64,000 bases of DNA from Bradyrhizobium sp. Ec3.3 (GTDB lineage Bacteria; Pseudomonadota; Alphaproteobacteria; Rhizobiales; Xanthobacteraceae): assembly GCF_000472925.1 (NCBI RefSeq), contig NZ_AXAS01000006.1, positions 62,001-126,000 of the forward strand, in the 5' to 3' direction. Position 1 is the stretch's first letter. Each line of letters opens with the position of its first letter. A model generated the notes under the pieces. It searched no databases. It worked only from the letters and a program-made list of their open reading frames with translations, and was not told the DNA's origin. Below, one piece after another: positions 40,706 to 49,592 of this stretch. The position numbers were made by a program, and so were the translations under genes.

Positions 40706-41323
40706 ATGTCAGATTTTTACAGGTGCAAGCCGGAGTGGCTTGGCGCCACCGCGTACGTCATCGCGGGCGGCCCCAGCGTCCGGCATCAGAACTTGGCTAT
40801 GCTCAAGGATCGCCACGTCATCGTGGTCAACTCATCGTACGAAGCATATCCCGACGCGGACATTTGCTTCTTCGCCGATCACCGATGGTGGGAAGATCAC
40901 AAGACGCGGCCGGGCATGGTCAGCTTCAAGGGCAGGCTGTTCACTGCGTCGCACGCGGCGGCCGGTGAGAGGCTGCACAGGATGCGCCGGGTCTATCCGC
41001 CGCCCGGGCTCGCGGACGCACCGGACGCGCTCGCTACGCAGCGAACAAGCCTTCAAGGGGCGATGAATCTAGCAGTGCACCTTGGCGTGCGCCGGATCGT
41101 GCTCCTTGGGGCCGATATGGCGCGCTCGCCCGACGGCGCGTCGCATCACCATACCCCGCACAAGTGGCCCAACAAGCCGGGCAACGAAACGTGGGATGTT
41201 CAGATGGCACAGTTCCGCACGATCGTGGAGCCGCTGATGGCTCGAAACGTGGAGGTGATTAACACGTCCCCACTGAGCCGGTTGCCGTGGTGGCCGAAGC
41301 GGCTCTTGAGCGAAGTGGTGTGA
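40706..41323 (+). CDS. DUF115/MptE-like Rossmann protein, possible sugar transferase (205 aa)
   Basis: YVIAGGPSVRHQNLAMLKDR near the N-terminus, then VVNSSYEAYPDADICFFADH and RRIVLLGADMARSPD, match phage proteins related to DUF115/MptE-like and sialyltransferase-like folds, with a glycine-rich nucleotide-sugar loop. Its place after the capsid terminator is outside the core lambda order, so it could be a cargo gene that modifies the capsid, DNA or cell surface. The function is not certain. Confidence 0.6.
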   Translation: MSDFYRCKPEWLGATAYVIAGGPSVRHQNLAMLKDRHVIVVNSSYEAYPDADICFFADHRWWEDHKTRPGMVSFKGRLFTASHAAAGERLHRMRRVYPPPGLADAPDALATQRTSLQGAMNLAVHLGVRRIVLLGADMARSPDGASHHHTPHKWPNKPGNETWDVQMAQFRTIVEPLMARNVEVINTSPLSRLPWWPKRLLSEVV

Positions 41324-41328
41324 GTCCA

Positions 41329-41360
41329 TTCGTTACTGGACGCGATGGGCTGTCTCGTCC
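41329..41360 (+). promoter_or_regulatory. TTCGTTACT motif copy upstream of the connector genes
   Basis: TTCGTTACTGGA at 41329-41340, 6 nt after the preceding stop. GGACG/CGTCC (41337-41341 and 41356-41360) forms a short inverted repeat that includes part of the motif. No TA-containing hexamer at the usual spacing. Confidence 0.55.
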
Positions 41361-41392
41361 GAAGAATCCACACAAATTTCGGACAAGGGCCA

Positions 41393-41731
41393 ATGGATTA
41401 TCAAGCCGCACTTCTTGACCCCATCTACATCACCGTGGGCGTGCCTTCCACGCTCACGATTGGAAGCGTGGACCACGGCGTGACCGCTCTCGACAAGACG
41501 GCGGGCGTTGCCTTGAGCGTTAACGGCGGCGAGGTGGACACGGTTGTGCCCGCCGCCTTCGTGCGCATGCGCGAGCTTGCAGCGCTCGGGATCGCCGCAG
41601 ACGACGTGGACGACGCCATCTTGAGCATCAACGGTGGAACGTGGGTGGTTGAAAGCCATCGGATGAAGCCGTCGCCCAAGGGCGAGGCGGACGGCGAAGT
41701 GTATCTCTTGCTCAAGAAGAAGCGTGCGTGA
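41393..41731 (+). CDS. Head-tail joining protein candidate (112 aa)
   Basis: Begins MDYQAALLDPIYITVGVPST after AAGGG; the frame upstream to 41345 runs into the motif and is rejected. Size, beta-rich character and place before the tail-completion gene fit an FII-like connector. The GTGA at the stop couples it to the next gene. Confidence 0.55.
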   Translation: MDYQAALLDPIYITVGVPSTLTIGSVDHGVTALDKTAGVALSVNGGEVDTVVPAAFVRMRELAALGIAADDVDDAILSINGGTWVVESHRMKPSPKGEADGEVYLLLKKKRA

Positions 41732-42180
41732 TGGACCGTCGTGAACAGATTCTTGCGCGTCTTCTCGAAGTGATGAAGGCGCTTGCGGAGGCGGAGGGCG
41801 GCCATGCCTTCCGTAACGTCGCGAAGGTGCCCGAAAGCAAGTTGCCCGCTATCCGCATTTTCGACGGCGACGAAACGCCCGATGAATCGGCCTACGGCCG
41901 GGGGCGCCCGGCTAACAGCCCGGTCATTGTGGCGGCGGCGCCCGAAATCTACATCACCCTTGCGACGGACACGGAAGAGCTTGGTACGGCGCTCAACGGC
42001 TGGCGCGCGAAGGTCATTAAGGCGGCGTTGACCGACGAAGCGTTACTGGCACTGTGCCACAACGGTGATGTACGCTACCTAGGATGCTCTACCGCATTCG
42101 GTGAGGGGCGCGAGATGACCGGCGATCTAGGACTCGCCTTCGCGTTCAACTACCCGCTGCGGCCTGCGCAACTGCCATGA
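41728..42180 (+). CDS. Tail terminator/completion protein candidate (150 aa)
   Basis: Starts at GTG 41728 (or the ATG at 41731), coupled as GTGA. REQILARLLEVMKALAEAEG and later EIYITLATDTEELGTALNGW resemble phage tail-terminator (lambda U/Z-type) proteins, and the gene lies just before the tail tube. Its TGA stop lies in the first arm of the tube leader repeat, and a motif copy lies inside its coding sequence. Confidence 0.6.
   Translation: MMDRREQILARLLEVMKALAEAEGGHAFRNVAKVPESKLPAIRIFDGDETPDESAYGRGRPANSPVIVAAAPEIYITLATDTEELGTALNGWRAKVIKAALTDEALLALCHNGDVRYLGCSTAFGEGREMTGDLGLAFAFNYPLRPAQLP
42039..42076 (+). promoter_or_regulatory. Intragenic TTCGTTACT-like motif upstream of the tail tube gene
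   Basis: AGCGTTACTGGCA at 42039-42051 and TACGCT at 42071-42076 repeat the spacing of the other copies, although they lie inside the tail-completion gene. It may give the tube gene its own transcript, as the capsid gene has. Could be chance. Confidence 0.45.
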
Positions 42181-42232
42181 CAGTGAAAATTCAATTCTGA
42201 TTTTCAGCGCTAAGGAGGCGCAACTGTCATGG
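42175..42232 (+). promoter_or_regulatory. Leader inverted repeat enclosing the tail tube ribosome binding site
   Basis: CCATGACAGT (42175-42184) and ACTGTCATGG (42223-42232) pair perfectly around GCGCTAAGGAGGCGCA. The tube ATG (42229-42231) lies in the second arm. The first arm carries the stop of the upstream gene and an overlapping ATG for a 7-codon leader (MTVKIQF) ending before the ribosome binding site. Confidence 0.85.
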
Positions 42233-42768
42233 AGCCGGCTTCACCGGATATTCGCAATTACACCGTCGGCAAGGGCATCGCTGCTCTGAAGCTGATCGAT
42301 TTGGCCGAAAGCACCTTCAGCGATATGGGCAACTGCCCGGCTTTCGAGTTCACCCCGGAGCTTGAGACGCTGGACCACTTTTCGTCCCGTGCAGGCGTGA
42401 AGTCGAAAGACCGCACCGTGGTCATCTCGAAGTCTGGAACGCTGAAGATCACCGCTGAAGAGTGGACCACGCGTAACATGTCGATTGTTCTCCTTGGTGA
42501 GGCATCGGTGGACTCCTCCGGCCGGACCGTTATCGACATCTTCAGCAAGAACAGCATTGCGGCTGAAGTCAAATTCACCGGCACGAACGAAATTGGCCAG
42601 AAGTTCGAATGGCACTTCCTTCGTGTTGAGTTCGTCCCGTCGTCGGCCATCTCGCCGATTTCGGATGAGTGGGGCCAGCTTGAAATCACCGGCAATGTCG
42701 TCGCCGTGAACGGCAAGTTCGGCACCGTGACGCACATTGGCGGCGAGGGCGACGACGTATCTGCCTAA
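42229..42768 (+). CDS. Major tail tube protein (179 aa)
   Basis: Size, position and sequence (NYTVGKGIAALKLIDLAEST, then CPAFEFTPELETLDHFSSRA, and later FEWHFLRVEFVPSSAISPIS, a strand-rich end) agree with siphovirus tail tube proteins, in which stacked hexamers form the tail. Followed by the chaperone gene, as in other lambda-like phages. Confidence 0.8.
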   Translation: MEPASPDIRNYTVGKGIAALKLIDLAESTFSDMGNCPAFEFTPELETLDHFSSRAGVKSKDRTVVISKSGTLKITAEEWTTRNMSIVLLGEASVDSSGRTVIDIFSKNSIAAEVKFTGTNEIGQKFEWHFLRVEFVPSSAISPISDEWGQLEITGNVVAVNGKFGTVTHIGGEGDDVSA

Positions 42769-42843
42769 CGACAACGCCGCGTCCGAATTAGCGGGCGCGG
42801 CTTCTACCCACCCGAACGAACTTTGACATAAGGAATTTTGACA

Positions 42844-43269
42844 ATGCCCGGCCTTCTTGATGTTGCTCCCTCCTTCGTTACCCACCCCATCAATGGCACC
42901 GCTGTGACCGTGACCGGAGTCTCGGCCGCGGGCTTCGCCGTGTTGCTGGACCGCTTCCCGGAAATCCGCAAGCTCCTCACCGGCAACGCGGTAGACATCG
43001 CTCCCGAAGAGCTTATCGCGAAGGTCCCGACGGCCATTGATGCGATCTTGGCGGCTGGCACTGGCAACCCCGGAGACCTGGCGGCCGAAGCCGTCGCGCA
43101 CAACCTGCCCGCGGGCGATCAGTTGGAGCTTCTCAAGAAGATCGTGGAAGTCACGATGCCCAAGGGTGCTGGCCCTTTCGTGGAAGCCCTGGAGGCCATC
43201 ATGGGCGGCCTAGGCGTCGAATCCATGAGCATTCCGGGTATGAAATTGCCGCAGCCGTCGAACGCCTGA
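42844..43269 (+). CDS. Tail assembly chaperone, short form (141 aa)
   Basis: AAGGA precedes the ATG at 42844. Mostly helical with PEIRKLLTGNAVDIAPEELI and IVEVTMPKGAGPFVEALEAI. Placed between tube and tape measure as lambda G. The stop at 43267-43269 is bypassed by a -1 frame extension (see 43239-43451). It keeps the tape measure soluble during tail assembly. Confidence 0.75.
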   Translation: MPGLLDVAPSFVTHPINGTAVTVTGVSAAGFAVLLDRFPEIRKLLTGNAVDIAPEELIAKVPTAIDAILAAGTGNPGDLAAEAVAHNLPAGDQLELLKKIVEVTMPKGAGPFVEALEAIMGGLGVESMSIPGMKLPQPSNA

Positions 43270-43451
43270 TCGCGTTCGGGCACCGCCCTGACGACGCTTG
43301 GAGCTACACGCCCCGACAGTTGACCGCGTGGCTATTCATCGCGGAGCAGCGCCGAAAGGTGGAGCGCGCGGAGTACATCAATAGCACGATGCTGGCTTCA
43401 CGCGGCAACGCAAAGGACGTGTCGAAGCACCTGAAGGAGTTGACGCAGTGA
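43239..43451 (+). CDS. T-frame extension of the tail chaperone (-1 frameshift product)
   Basis: The -1 frame relative to the short form is open from before 43239 to TGA 43449-43451 and reads AVERLIAFGHRPDDAWSYTP, then RQLTAWLFIAEQRRKVERAE, a typical GpT-like C-terminal domain. It has no start or ribosome binding site of its own, so it must be made by slippage in the last codons of the short form. No canonical heptamer is obvious; GGGTATGAAATTG at 43236-43248 is the nearest candidate region. Confidence 0.75.
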   Translation, partial: YEIAAAVERLIAFGHRPDDAWSYTPRQLTAWLFIAEQRRKVERAEYINSTMLASRGNAKDVSKHLKELTQ

Positions 43452-44107
43452 GCATGCGGTTCCGCTTGAATGACGTGGCTGAAGAAGTCCGCACGGCGTT
43501 CATCGCGGCCCGTGTGGCCAACGACCCGGCCATGTTCTCCCAAATCGTGCGCGCCGCTACCGGGGCCGTCCAAGACGCGGCCGTGGAGTTGAAGACCATC
43601 GCTCGCGGCAACATCGCGGCGGCGGGCTTCTCCAAGAAGTGGCAGAACGCTTGGCGCGTCAATGTCTACCCCAAGAGTGGGTACTCGCTTGATGCGGCGG
43701 CGTACGGCTTCCATAAGATTCCGTACGCGTCGATTTTTGAGACGGGCGGCACGATTAGCGCGAAGGGCGGCTTGCTGTGGATCGCGCTTCCGACTGTGCC
43801 GAAGCTGGGGCGTGAGCGCGCGACGCCGCGTAAGCTCGCGCAAAGCGGTGTCAAGCTATTCAGCATGAAGCGGGCGGGGAAGTCGCCGCTTTTGGCGACG
43901 CGGCTTCGCATGGCTGGGACCGTCGGGAAGCTTTCGCTCGCGAAGCTTCGCCGGGGCGTGTCCGGCAAGCGTGGCTCCGTCCGGGCCGTGCCGCTGTTCT
44001 TCGGCGTCCGCACGGTCACGTTGGGCAAGCGGTTTAATATTTCCGGAGTGGCCGACACCGTGCGGTCGCGGCTCCCCGATCTCTACTTGGCTAAACTTGA
44101 GGCGTAG
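43448..44107 (+). CDS. Tail protein, DUF6441-like (219 aa)
   Basis: GTG start at 43448 coupled as GTGA to the chaperone extension. AAGFSKKWQNAWRVNVYPKS and later HKIPYASIFETGGTISAKGG are typical of DUF6441/minor tail proteins that link head and tail or the tail tip in alphaproteobacterial phages. The C-terminal part is basic. Confidence 0.65.
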   Translation: MSMRFRLNDVAEEVRTAFIAARVANDPAMFSQIVRAATGAVQDAAVELKTIARGNIAAAGFSKKWQNAWRVNVYPKSGYSLDAAAYGFHKIPYASIFETGGTISAKGGLLWIALPTVPKLGRERATPRKLAQSGVKLFSMKRAGKSPLLATRLRMAGTVGKLSLAKLRRGVSGKRGSVRAVPLFFGVRTVTLGKRFNISGVADTVRSRLPDLYLAKLEA

Positions 44108-44110
44108 CAC

Positions 44111-46375
44111 ATGGCCGGGAAAACGATCACCCAACGCATTCAGCTTGTCGGTGGCGATGAGATCAAGGTCCAGCTTACTGGCATTGGCCGGGCCGGTGAG
44201 CTGGCCTTTACGCGCCTGAAGGCCGCGGCGGAAGGCGCGAATCTCGCAAATGTCGCGAAGGGTTCGGAGCAACTTGGCACCGCGGGCCAACGCGCTAACG
44301 AGCTTTCGGGGCGCATCAAGGACTTGCAGGACGCGGTTGGCGGGCTCACGTCGAAGTTTCCGCAACTGCTTCAGGCTGTGGGCCGCTTTGCGCAACGCAT
44401 GACCGTCGCAACGTCGGCGGCTGCGGCTGCGGGCATTGGGCTTGCGGCCCTTGCACGTAACGTCGCTAAGGAGGCGGCGGGGCAATCTGATGCGCTCGAA
44501 AAGCAGACGCAAGCGCAGATTGATGCGAACAACGAAACGTTGAACGCTGAGACTGCGCAAATCAACTATCAGGCGAGTATCCGTCAACTCGACAAACAGT
44601 TGGCCACGGGAAAGATCACGTACACGCAGTACACCGCGGCTCTTAAGCAAGCGAGCGACGACTTTGAAGAGCAACGGCGCGTGGCCAACCAAGTGGCGGC
44701 TGCGCAAGATCGCGTGAAGGACGCCAACGAACGGTTGCAAAAGCAACTGAAGGACCGGCAAACATACCTACAGTTGGCCGATACGTTCGGCGGGCCGCTG
44801 TTGTCGTCGCTTATTCAGTTCGGGAATCAAGTCGAGCAAATCCGGCAACAGTTCATCGGCAACTTCGGTCCGGCTGCGGCACAGGTTGTGGACCTGATTT
44901 CGGCCGTCGTGTCGAAGAACAGCGCCGCAATCAACACGTTTTTCGCGCAAGCGTCGGCGAAGGTTCAAGCGCTGTTGTCGCAGAACGGCCCGCAGATTCA
45001 AAAGTTCTTGGAGAACATTGGCACCGCCGCCGCTGCGGTTTTCAACGGCCTCATTCAAGCGGCACCGGCTGTAATCGACTTCTTCAACAACCAGATTGTG
45101 CCCGCGGTCACAAGGGTAGTTGGCTTCTTCAATGGGCTCGCGGATGCGATCAACGCCGTTTTTGGTACCCGCCTAACGGGCGGCTCCGTCGTCATCGTTG
45201 CAATCCTTGCTCAGATGACGGGATCAATCCGCTTGCTGCTCACGTTGCTGAAAGTGTTCGGAGCCTCTTGGAAAGCTGTCGGCGGAATCATCGCAGCCGT
45301 CGGCCAAGTCCTCAGCGCGGCCCTTGGCGGGGGTGCCGTCGCGAGCAATATCATTAAGTTGGGCGCGGCGGTGGCGACATCGGGCGGCCTCTTCAAGACG
45401 CTGTTCGCGGTCCTCCGCTCCGGAATCCCGCTATTTACTGCGCTCGCAACGGCCGTCTCCGCAGTGCTCGGAGTTTCCTTCGGTTCTGCCATCGTCATCG
45501 TCGGCGCGCTTGCGGCTGCGCTCGCCTTGCTGATTACGAAGGTTGATTGGGGCGCGTTCCTCGCCGCCGCCCAAGCGGCGATCCAAGGCGTTATCAGCTT
45601 TCTAGGGACGTTGTTGCAGGGCGCAACAAACATCGCCAACGGCTTGATTGCCGCGCTGACGGCCGCTTGGAACGGGATCGTTCAAGGAGCTACCGCCGCT
45701 GCGTCGGGCATCGCCGCCGCGTGGGGTGCGGTGGTGACGTTTTTTGCCAACGCGTGGGCGACTATCTCTCAAGGCGCGGCCGATACGATGAGCGCGGTTG
45801 TGTCGGCGGTTACGGATGGATTCACCGCCGCCACCGGCATTGTCAAGAGTTGGTTCGACTCTGTGGTTGGCTTCTTCGCCGCGATTATTGCGAAGGCCAA
45901 GGACGTTGGTAGCGCTATTGCTGGCGCCTTCAGCGGCGGAGGCGGCGACAACGCCGACATCCAAACGAACGCAGGCGGCGGCCCCATCCGCGGGCCGGGC
46001 ACCGGCACAAGCGATTCTATCCTGTCTTGGCTTTCGAATGGCGAATTCGTCATTCGGGCTGCGGCCGTCAAGAAATGGGGCGTTGGGTTCTTTGCAGCGC
46101 TCAACAACCTTCGCGAGCCTGGCGGCTTCGCGGGCGGCGGTGTTGTGCGGGCCGCGGCAAGCGCGATGCTCCCGCCCGTCCCGCGCTTCGCCGGGGGCGG
46201 CCCCGTGATCGTGGGCGCGGGCGCTGGCGGCGGAAATCCGTTCACGCTGCAAATCGGGAACGATGTCTTCACCGGGCTAACCGCGACGGACGACGCGGTG
46301 GAGCGGTTGGGGCGCTATGCAGTGCGCAAGCAAGTGTCAAGCGCCGGGCGCAAGCCGAACTGGTATCGGGGGTAA
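44111..46375 (+). CDS. Tape measure protein (754 aa)
   Basis: A long helical protein with a coiled-coil stretch (residues about 135-215, including KQASDDFEEQRRVANQVAAA) and a series of hydrophobic segments between about 355 and 620. The C-terminus has SDSILSWLSNGEFVIRAAAV, a block common in tape measures. It sets tail length and probably forms part of the DNA injection channel. Confidence 0.88.
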   Translation: MAGKTITQRIQLVGGDEIKVQLTGIGRAGELAFTRLKAAAEGANLANVAKGSEQLGTAGQRANELSGRIKDLQDAVGGLTSKFPQLLQAVGRFAQRMTVATSAAAAAGIGLAALARNVAKEAAGQSDALEKQTQAQIDANNETLNAETAQINYQASIRQLDKQLATGKITYTQYTAALKQASDDFEEQRRVANQVAAAQDRVKDANERLQKQLKDRQTYLQLADTFGGPLLSSLIQFGNQVEQIRQQFIGNFGPAAAQVVDLISAVVSKNSAAINTFFAQASAKVQALLSQNGPQIQKFLENIGTAAAAVFNGLIQAAPAVIDFFNNQIVPAVTRVVGFFNGLADAINAVFGTRLTGGSVVIVAILAQMTGSIRLLLTLLKVFGASWKAVGGIIAAVGQVLSAALGGGAVASNIIKLGAAVATSGGLFKTLFAVLRSGIPLFTALATAVSAVLGVSFGSAIVIVGALAAALALLITKVDWGAFLAAAQAAIQGVISFLGTLLQGATNIANGLIAALTAAWNGIVQGATAAASGIAAAWGAVVTFFANAWATISQGAADTMSAVVSAVTDGFTAATGIVKSWFDSVVGFFAAIIAKAKDVGSAIAGAFSGGGGDNADIQTNAGGGPIRGPGTGTSDSILSWLSNGEFVIRAAAVKKWGVGFFAALNNLREPGGFAGGGVVRAAASAMLPPVPRFAGGGPVIVGAGAGGGNPFTLQIGNDVFTGLTATDDAVERLGRYAVRKQVSSAGRKPNWYRG

Positions 46376-46378
46376 GCG

Positions 46379-46810
46379 ATGAGCAATGAAACGGTTCTGA
46401 CCATCAGCGGGCCGGGTGTGAACCCCTACTCCGCGCGTGGGCTCACGCAGACTCTTGACCACATCGGCGCGGCGGCGTCTTTGCGTCGTACGATCAATGG
46501 CAAGCTGAAGGATACTTCTCAGCCGCAGTTCCGCAAGTACACGTCCACCATCTCATGCCGCGATCAGGTCGCGCCGCCGCTTGACGGCGTGTGGCCCGGC
46601 GACGTGCTGACAATCGGATGCGCGGCGGAGCTTTCGTACCTCACCGCCGGGGGCGCGCCGCAGCGCACGCCCGTTGCGGGCTCTTCGCGCACCGACGGCG
46701 CTTACACGTTCTACCGACCGCAATTGGTCGTGAAGGTCATGTCCTACACGACGCAGGAAGACGAATACGGCCGCGTGGTGTCGTGGTCGTTGGTGGTCGA
46801 AGAGGATTAA
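46379..46810 (+). CDS. Tail tip protein (143 aa)
   Basis: Three nt after the tape measure. NPYSARGLTQTLDHIGAAAS, then TISCRDQVAPPLDGVWPGDV and VMSYTTQEDEYGRVVSWSLV, suggest a beta-rich distal tail component. Specific role not assignable; position fits a distal tail protein. Confidence 0.6.
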   Translation: MSNETVLTISGPGVNPYSARGLTQTLDHIGAAASLRRTINGKLKDTSQPQFRKYTSTISCRDQVAPPLDGVWPGDVLTIGCAAELSYLTAGGAPQRTPVAGSSRTDGAYTFYRPQLVVKVMSYTTQEDEYGRVVSWSLVVEED

Positions 46811-46813
46811 GCG

Positions 46814-48673
46814 ATGTTGGAAGGCCCGTTTTATCTCGCTTGGGTTGGCGCCGACGCCGTGACCTTCGGCGCGGAGCACATGCGCGTGGACGAAGACATT
46901 TACGAGTTCACGCTTGACCACACTGAAGGCAACTTCGCGACGCTGACAATCACGATTGACAATCCCAAGATTGGCTTCCTTGCGCCCGGGCGGGAGCTGT
47001 GGGCGTGGTTCTCATACAACAAGGCGTTTGACCCGACCGCAAGCGAAGCATCGGTGGGCGACGTTGCGCCCCTGTTCTTCGGCCGTGTCGTTGGCATGCC
47101 CGACGACCTGGACGGTGAAACGGTATCTCTGCGCTTCGATGCGCGGCCGGAAGACTTCGAAGCGCAGAAGGCGGCGCTTGCGGCGGCCATGAAGGTGGCG
47201 CCGTATTGGGTCCCGGAGTGGTTCTCTGAAGCCGCGCGGAGCGATCCGGATAGCGTGTTAGAGTCCCGCCCGCAGTTGTGGGCGATTGACCGGACCACGT
47301 TGCAGGTGTCCGCGTCCGACATCACCAACGGCGAAGATGGTACGATCACCTTCGATGAAGATAGCGTGTTCTATGACTCCGTGCGCGTGTCGTACGAAGG
47401 CTCGCCGCTGCGCACGGTGAACATCACCGCAACGGTGTCATGGACGCAAGCGGCGGCTGGCGAAGTGAACTTATCGCAGTACTGCGGACACGGCGCCGGC
47501 TACTCCATCGTGACCTACACGGGCGACGAATTGGCCAAGAACTGGCCCAAGGCGGGCGCGAGCTTCGGCGGCGGGTGGAAGGTCGGGTCTAGCTCCATCG
47601 AACAGGTTGGCGGCGGCAAGTCGCTGTGGGCGTGGGGCAACGACGTAGTTACAGGGCAGTTGTTCGAGCCGTGGGACGGAAAAAACGTCCTGTGCCCAAC
47701 GTGGGCGTTCCCGCAAATCGTGTTGGCCACGAGGTTCCCCGGGCGTTACCTCCGCGTGGCAAAGCAGGTGTGGAAGGGCACACTTACGGCGGCATATGAC
47801 GCTAGCCGGGACAAGAGCGAAACACTGACATTCTCGATTTCCGCCGACGTGCAGAAGGTGCTTACGGAGCCCGACGACGGCGGGGTGTTGAATTTGTCGT
47901 TCCAGTCATCGGATATCGCATCGCCCATCGATCCGGGCGGCGCTCTCCCGATTGGCTCCGTGGTGAAGCGCGACTTTTTCACAAGAGATCGGGGCACGCC
48001 TAGTATCGAATTCCTTATCGCCCTTGGGCGCTCGCGGCTGATCGCAGCCGCGCGCTGCGTCCGCGTTAGCTTCGAAGTGTCGTTTCGGGATGCTGTGGAC
48101 GCACATCTTTCGATGCGCAAGAGCGGCGTGCTTCACGACTCGCGGCTCCCCGGGGGGCTCGCGGGCGGCAAGATTGTCGCGTATCAACTCACGGGCAACG
48201 GCGACAGCGGCGAGTTCAAGGGCGCCGTGACGCTCGCGTGCTCCGTCGGCAAGGGCGGCGCAATCGAAGCCGTCGCGGGCACACCTACCTATGTTGAAGA
48301 AGGCGTCCTGGAGCCGGGAATTCAGCGCTACGAAGGGCAATACGTGCTCCCCTTCGCGGGCGATGTTGCCTACTCGCCGATTTTGGGGATTCCGCCAGAT
48401 GACGACGGCTTCGACTTCGAAAAGCTCACTGCGTCCTTTATCGTGAAGCACGTTACAAAGACGCACACGTTTACAGAGCAAGAGGCAATCATTCCGGTAT
48501 CGGCAGACAAGCCGGAGGAAGTCTTCACCATTCTGAATCAGTACCCGTGCACGTTCCAGATCGATTTGAAGCCGATTTCGTCGGGGCCGTTCGCTAGGAA
48601 TCTCGGTATCCTAACCACGGACCTGAAGATTGCAAAGACCATCGATCTCGAAGCCGACATGGTGTCGTCATGA
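46814..48673 (+). CDS. Large tail tip/hub protein (619 aa)
   Basis: Starts FYLAWVGADAVTFGAEHMRV and includes DHTEGNFATLTITIDNPKIG, a beta-strand pattern similar to tail hub proteins that begin with a ring-forming domain. The central part (about 150-470) is rich in strands with repeated VSASDITNGEDGTI and LSFQSSDIASPIDPGG type turns. Probably the baseplate hub of this siphovirus-type tail. It overlaps the next gene by 4 nt. Confidence 0.6.
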   Translation: MLEGPFYLAWVGADAVTFGAEHMRVDEDIYEFTLDHTEGNFATLTITIDNPKIGFLAPGRELWAWFSYNKAFDPTASEASVGDVAPLFFGRVVGMPDDLDGETVSLRFDARPEDFEAQKAALAAAMKVAPYWVPEWFSEAARSDPDSVLESRPQLWAIDRTTLQVSASDITNGEDGTITFDEDSVFYDSVRVSYEGSPLRTVNITATVSWTQAAAGEVNLSQYCGHGAGYSIVTYTGDELAKNWPKAGASFGGGWKVGSSSIEQVGGGKSLWAWGNDVVTGQLFEPWDGKNVLCPTWAFPQIVLATRFPGRYLRVAKQVWKGTLTAAYDASRDKSETLTFSISADVQKVLTEPDDGGVLNLSFQSSDIASPIDPGGALPIGSVVKRDFFTRDRGTPSIEFLIALGRSRLIAAARCVRVSFEVSFRDAVDAHLSMRKSGVLHDSRLPGGLAGGKIVAYQLTGNGDSGEFKGAVTLACSVGKGGAIEAVAGTPTYVEEGVLEPGIQRYEGQYVLPFAGDVAYSPILGIPPDDDGFDFEKLTASFIVKHVTKTHTFTEQEAIIPVSADKPEEVFTILNQYPCTFQIDLKPISSGPFARNLGILTTDLKIAKTIDLEADMVSS

Positions 48674-49014
48674 GCTTAGAAAAAGTAGTCCGGCCATTCC
48701 AAAGCGGTGATGTGTTCTCACCGCGCGTGTTGCCGCCGACGCAGCCCGCTCAAGTCGTCACCGAAACCGACCCGTCCACGCTGGCTTGGAGCGGTGGCAA
48801 TAGCGGCGACTATGATCAAGGCCCGGACCCGTGGGTGTCGGGCTTTACTTCAAAGTGGATTGAAGACAAGTCGCGGCGTGTAACGGAGCAAGTACGCGTG
48901 GAAAACCCGGACGATGCGGAACAATACATCGAAGTGAAGCGCATCAAGCAAGCTGTGTTCAAGCGGCAGGCGACGGGCGAAGAGATCAAGATCGGCATCG
49001 ATGATTGGGACTGA
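48670..49014 (+). CDS. Tail-associated hypothetical protein (114 aa)
   Basis: ATGA overlap with the hub gene. Proline- and threonine-rich start (PFQSGDVFSPRVLPPTQPAQ), acidic and basic end (VKRIKQAVFKRQATGEEIKI). Found between hub and fibre genes, so likely a tail-tip accessory. Confidence 0.55.
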   Translation: MSLEKVVRPFQSGDVFSPRVLPPTQPAQVVTETDPSTLAWSGGNSGDYDQGPDPWVSGFTSKWIEDKSRRVTEQVRVENPDDAEQYIEVKRIKQAVFKRQATGEEIKIGIDDWD

Positions 49015-49505
49015 TGATGGTCAAGACATACAAGGGCACGAAAGAGGACCCACTCAAGTTGGACCTGTGGCAGAAGGTCGTAAAGGTCCACTGGGCAACG
49101 AAGGGGAACATGTCCCTTAGCGTTAGCGCGGGCATCCATCAGGTGGTGAGCCCGACTCTTTCCGTGACTGTTGGTGGCGTCACGCTTCCGAACGTGCCTG
49201 ATCCTAGTTCCAAGAGCCTTGGCGCGTCTATGCATACTTCGGACCTTCGGCAGTGGCTACAAGATCACGGTGGCACTTCCGGCGGAGGCGGCGTGTCTAT
49301 CAACATTTCCGTTCACGGCACATCCCGCGCGGAAGACCCGTTGGCGGGGCCGATTGACGCGTTTTGGGAGTGGTTTATTTCGGCCAACAACGGGGTCAGC
49401 TACTCCTATGGGGGCAACGGCGGCTTGTCGGAAGGACACCCCGTCACTTCGCCGGGCGTGGCTCTCGGCACGAATGCCTCACGCACCATCCCTTGGCTTC
49501 CATGA
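49014..49505 (+). CDS. Tail-associated protein (163 aa)
   Basis: The ATG at 49014 overlaps the upstream stop as TGATG. The sequence becomes glycine-rich after residue 85 (DHGGTSGGGGVSINISVHGT), suggesting a structural protein with flexible linkers. No recognised family. Confidence 0.5.
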   Translation: MMVKTYKGTKEDPLKLDLWQKVVKVHWATKGNMSLSVSAGIHQVVSPTLSVTVGGVTLPNVPDPSSKSLGASMHTSDLRQWLQDHGGTSGGGGVSINISVHGTSRAEDPLAGPIDAFWEWFISANNGVSYSYGGNGGLSEGHPVTSPGVALGTNASRTIPWLP

Positions 49506-49524
49506 CGCGGACGTGTCGCGGGCA

Positions 49525-49536
49525 ATCGTTACTGGA
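49525..49536 (+). promoter_or_regulatory. TTCGTTACT motif copy upstream of the right-arm fibre
   Basis: ATCGTTACTGGA at 49525-49536, 57 nt before the fibre ATG. GGATT (49534-49538) and AATCC (49560-49564) form a short inverted repeat downstream. No clear TA-containing hexamer. Confidence 0.55.
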
Positions 49537-49592
49537 TTTGAAGGGCAAGAGGCGGTTGGAATCCTCACATTCTCGAAAAGGAATGTTGAGCT

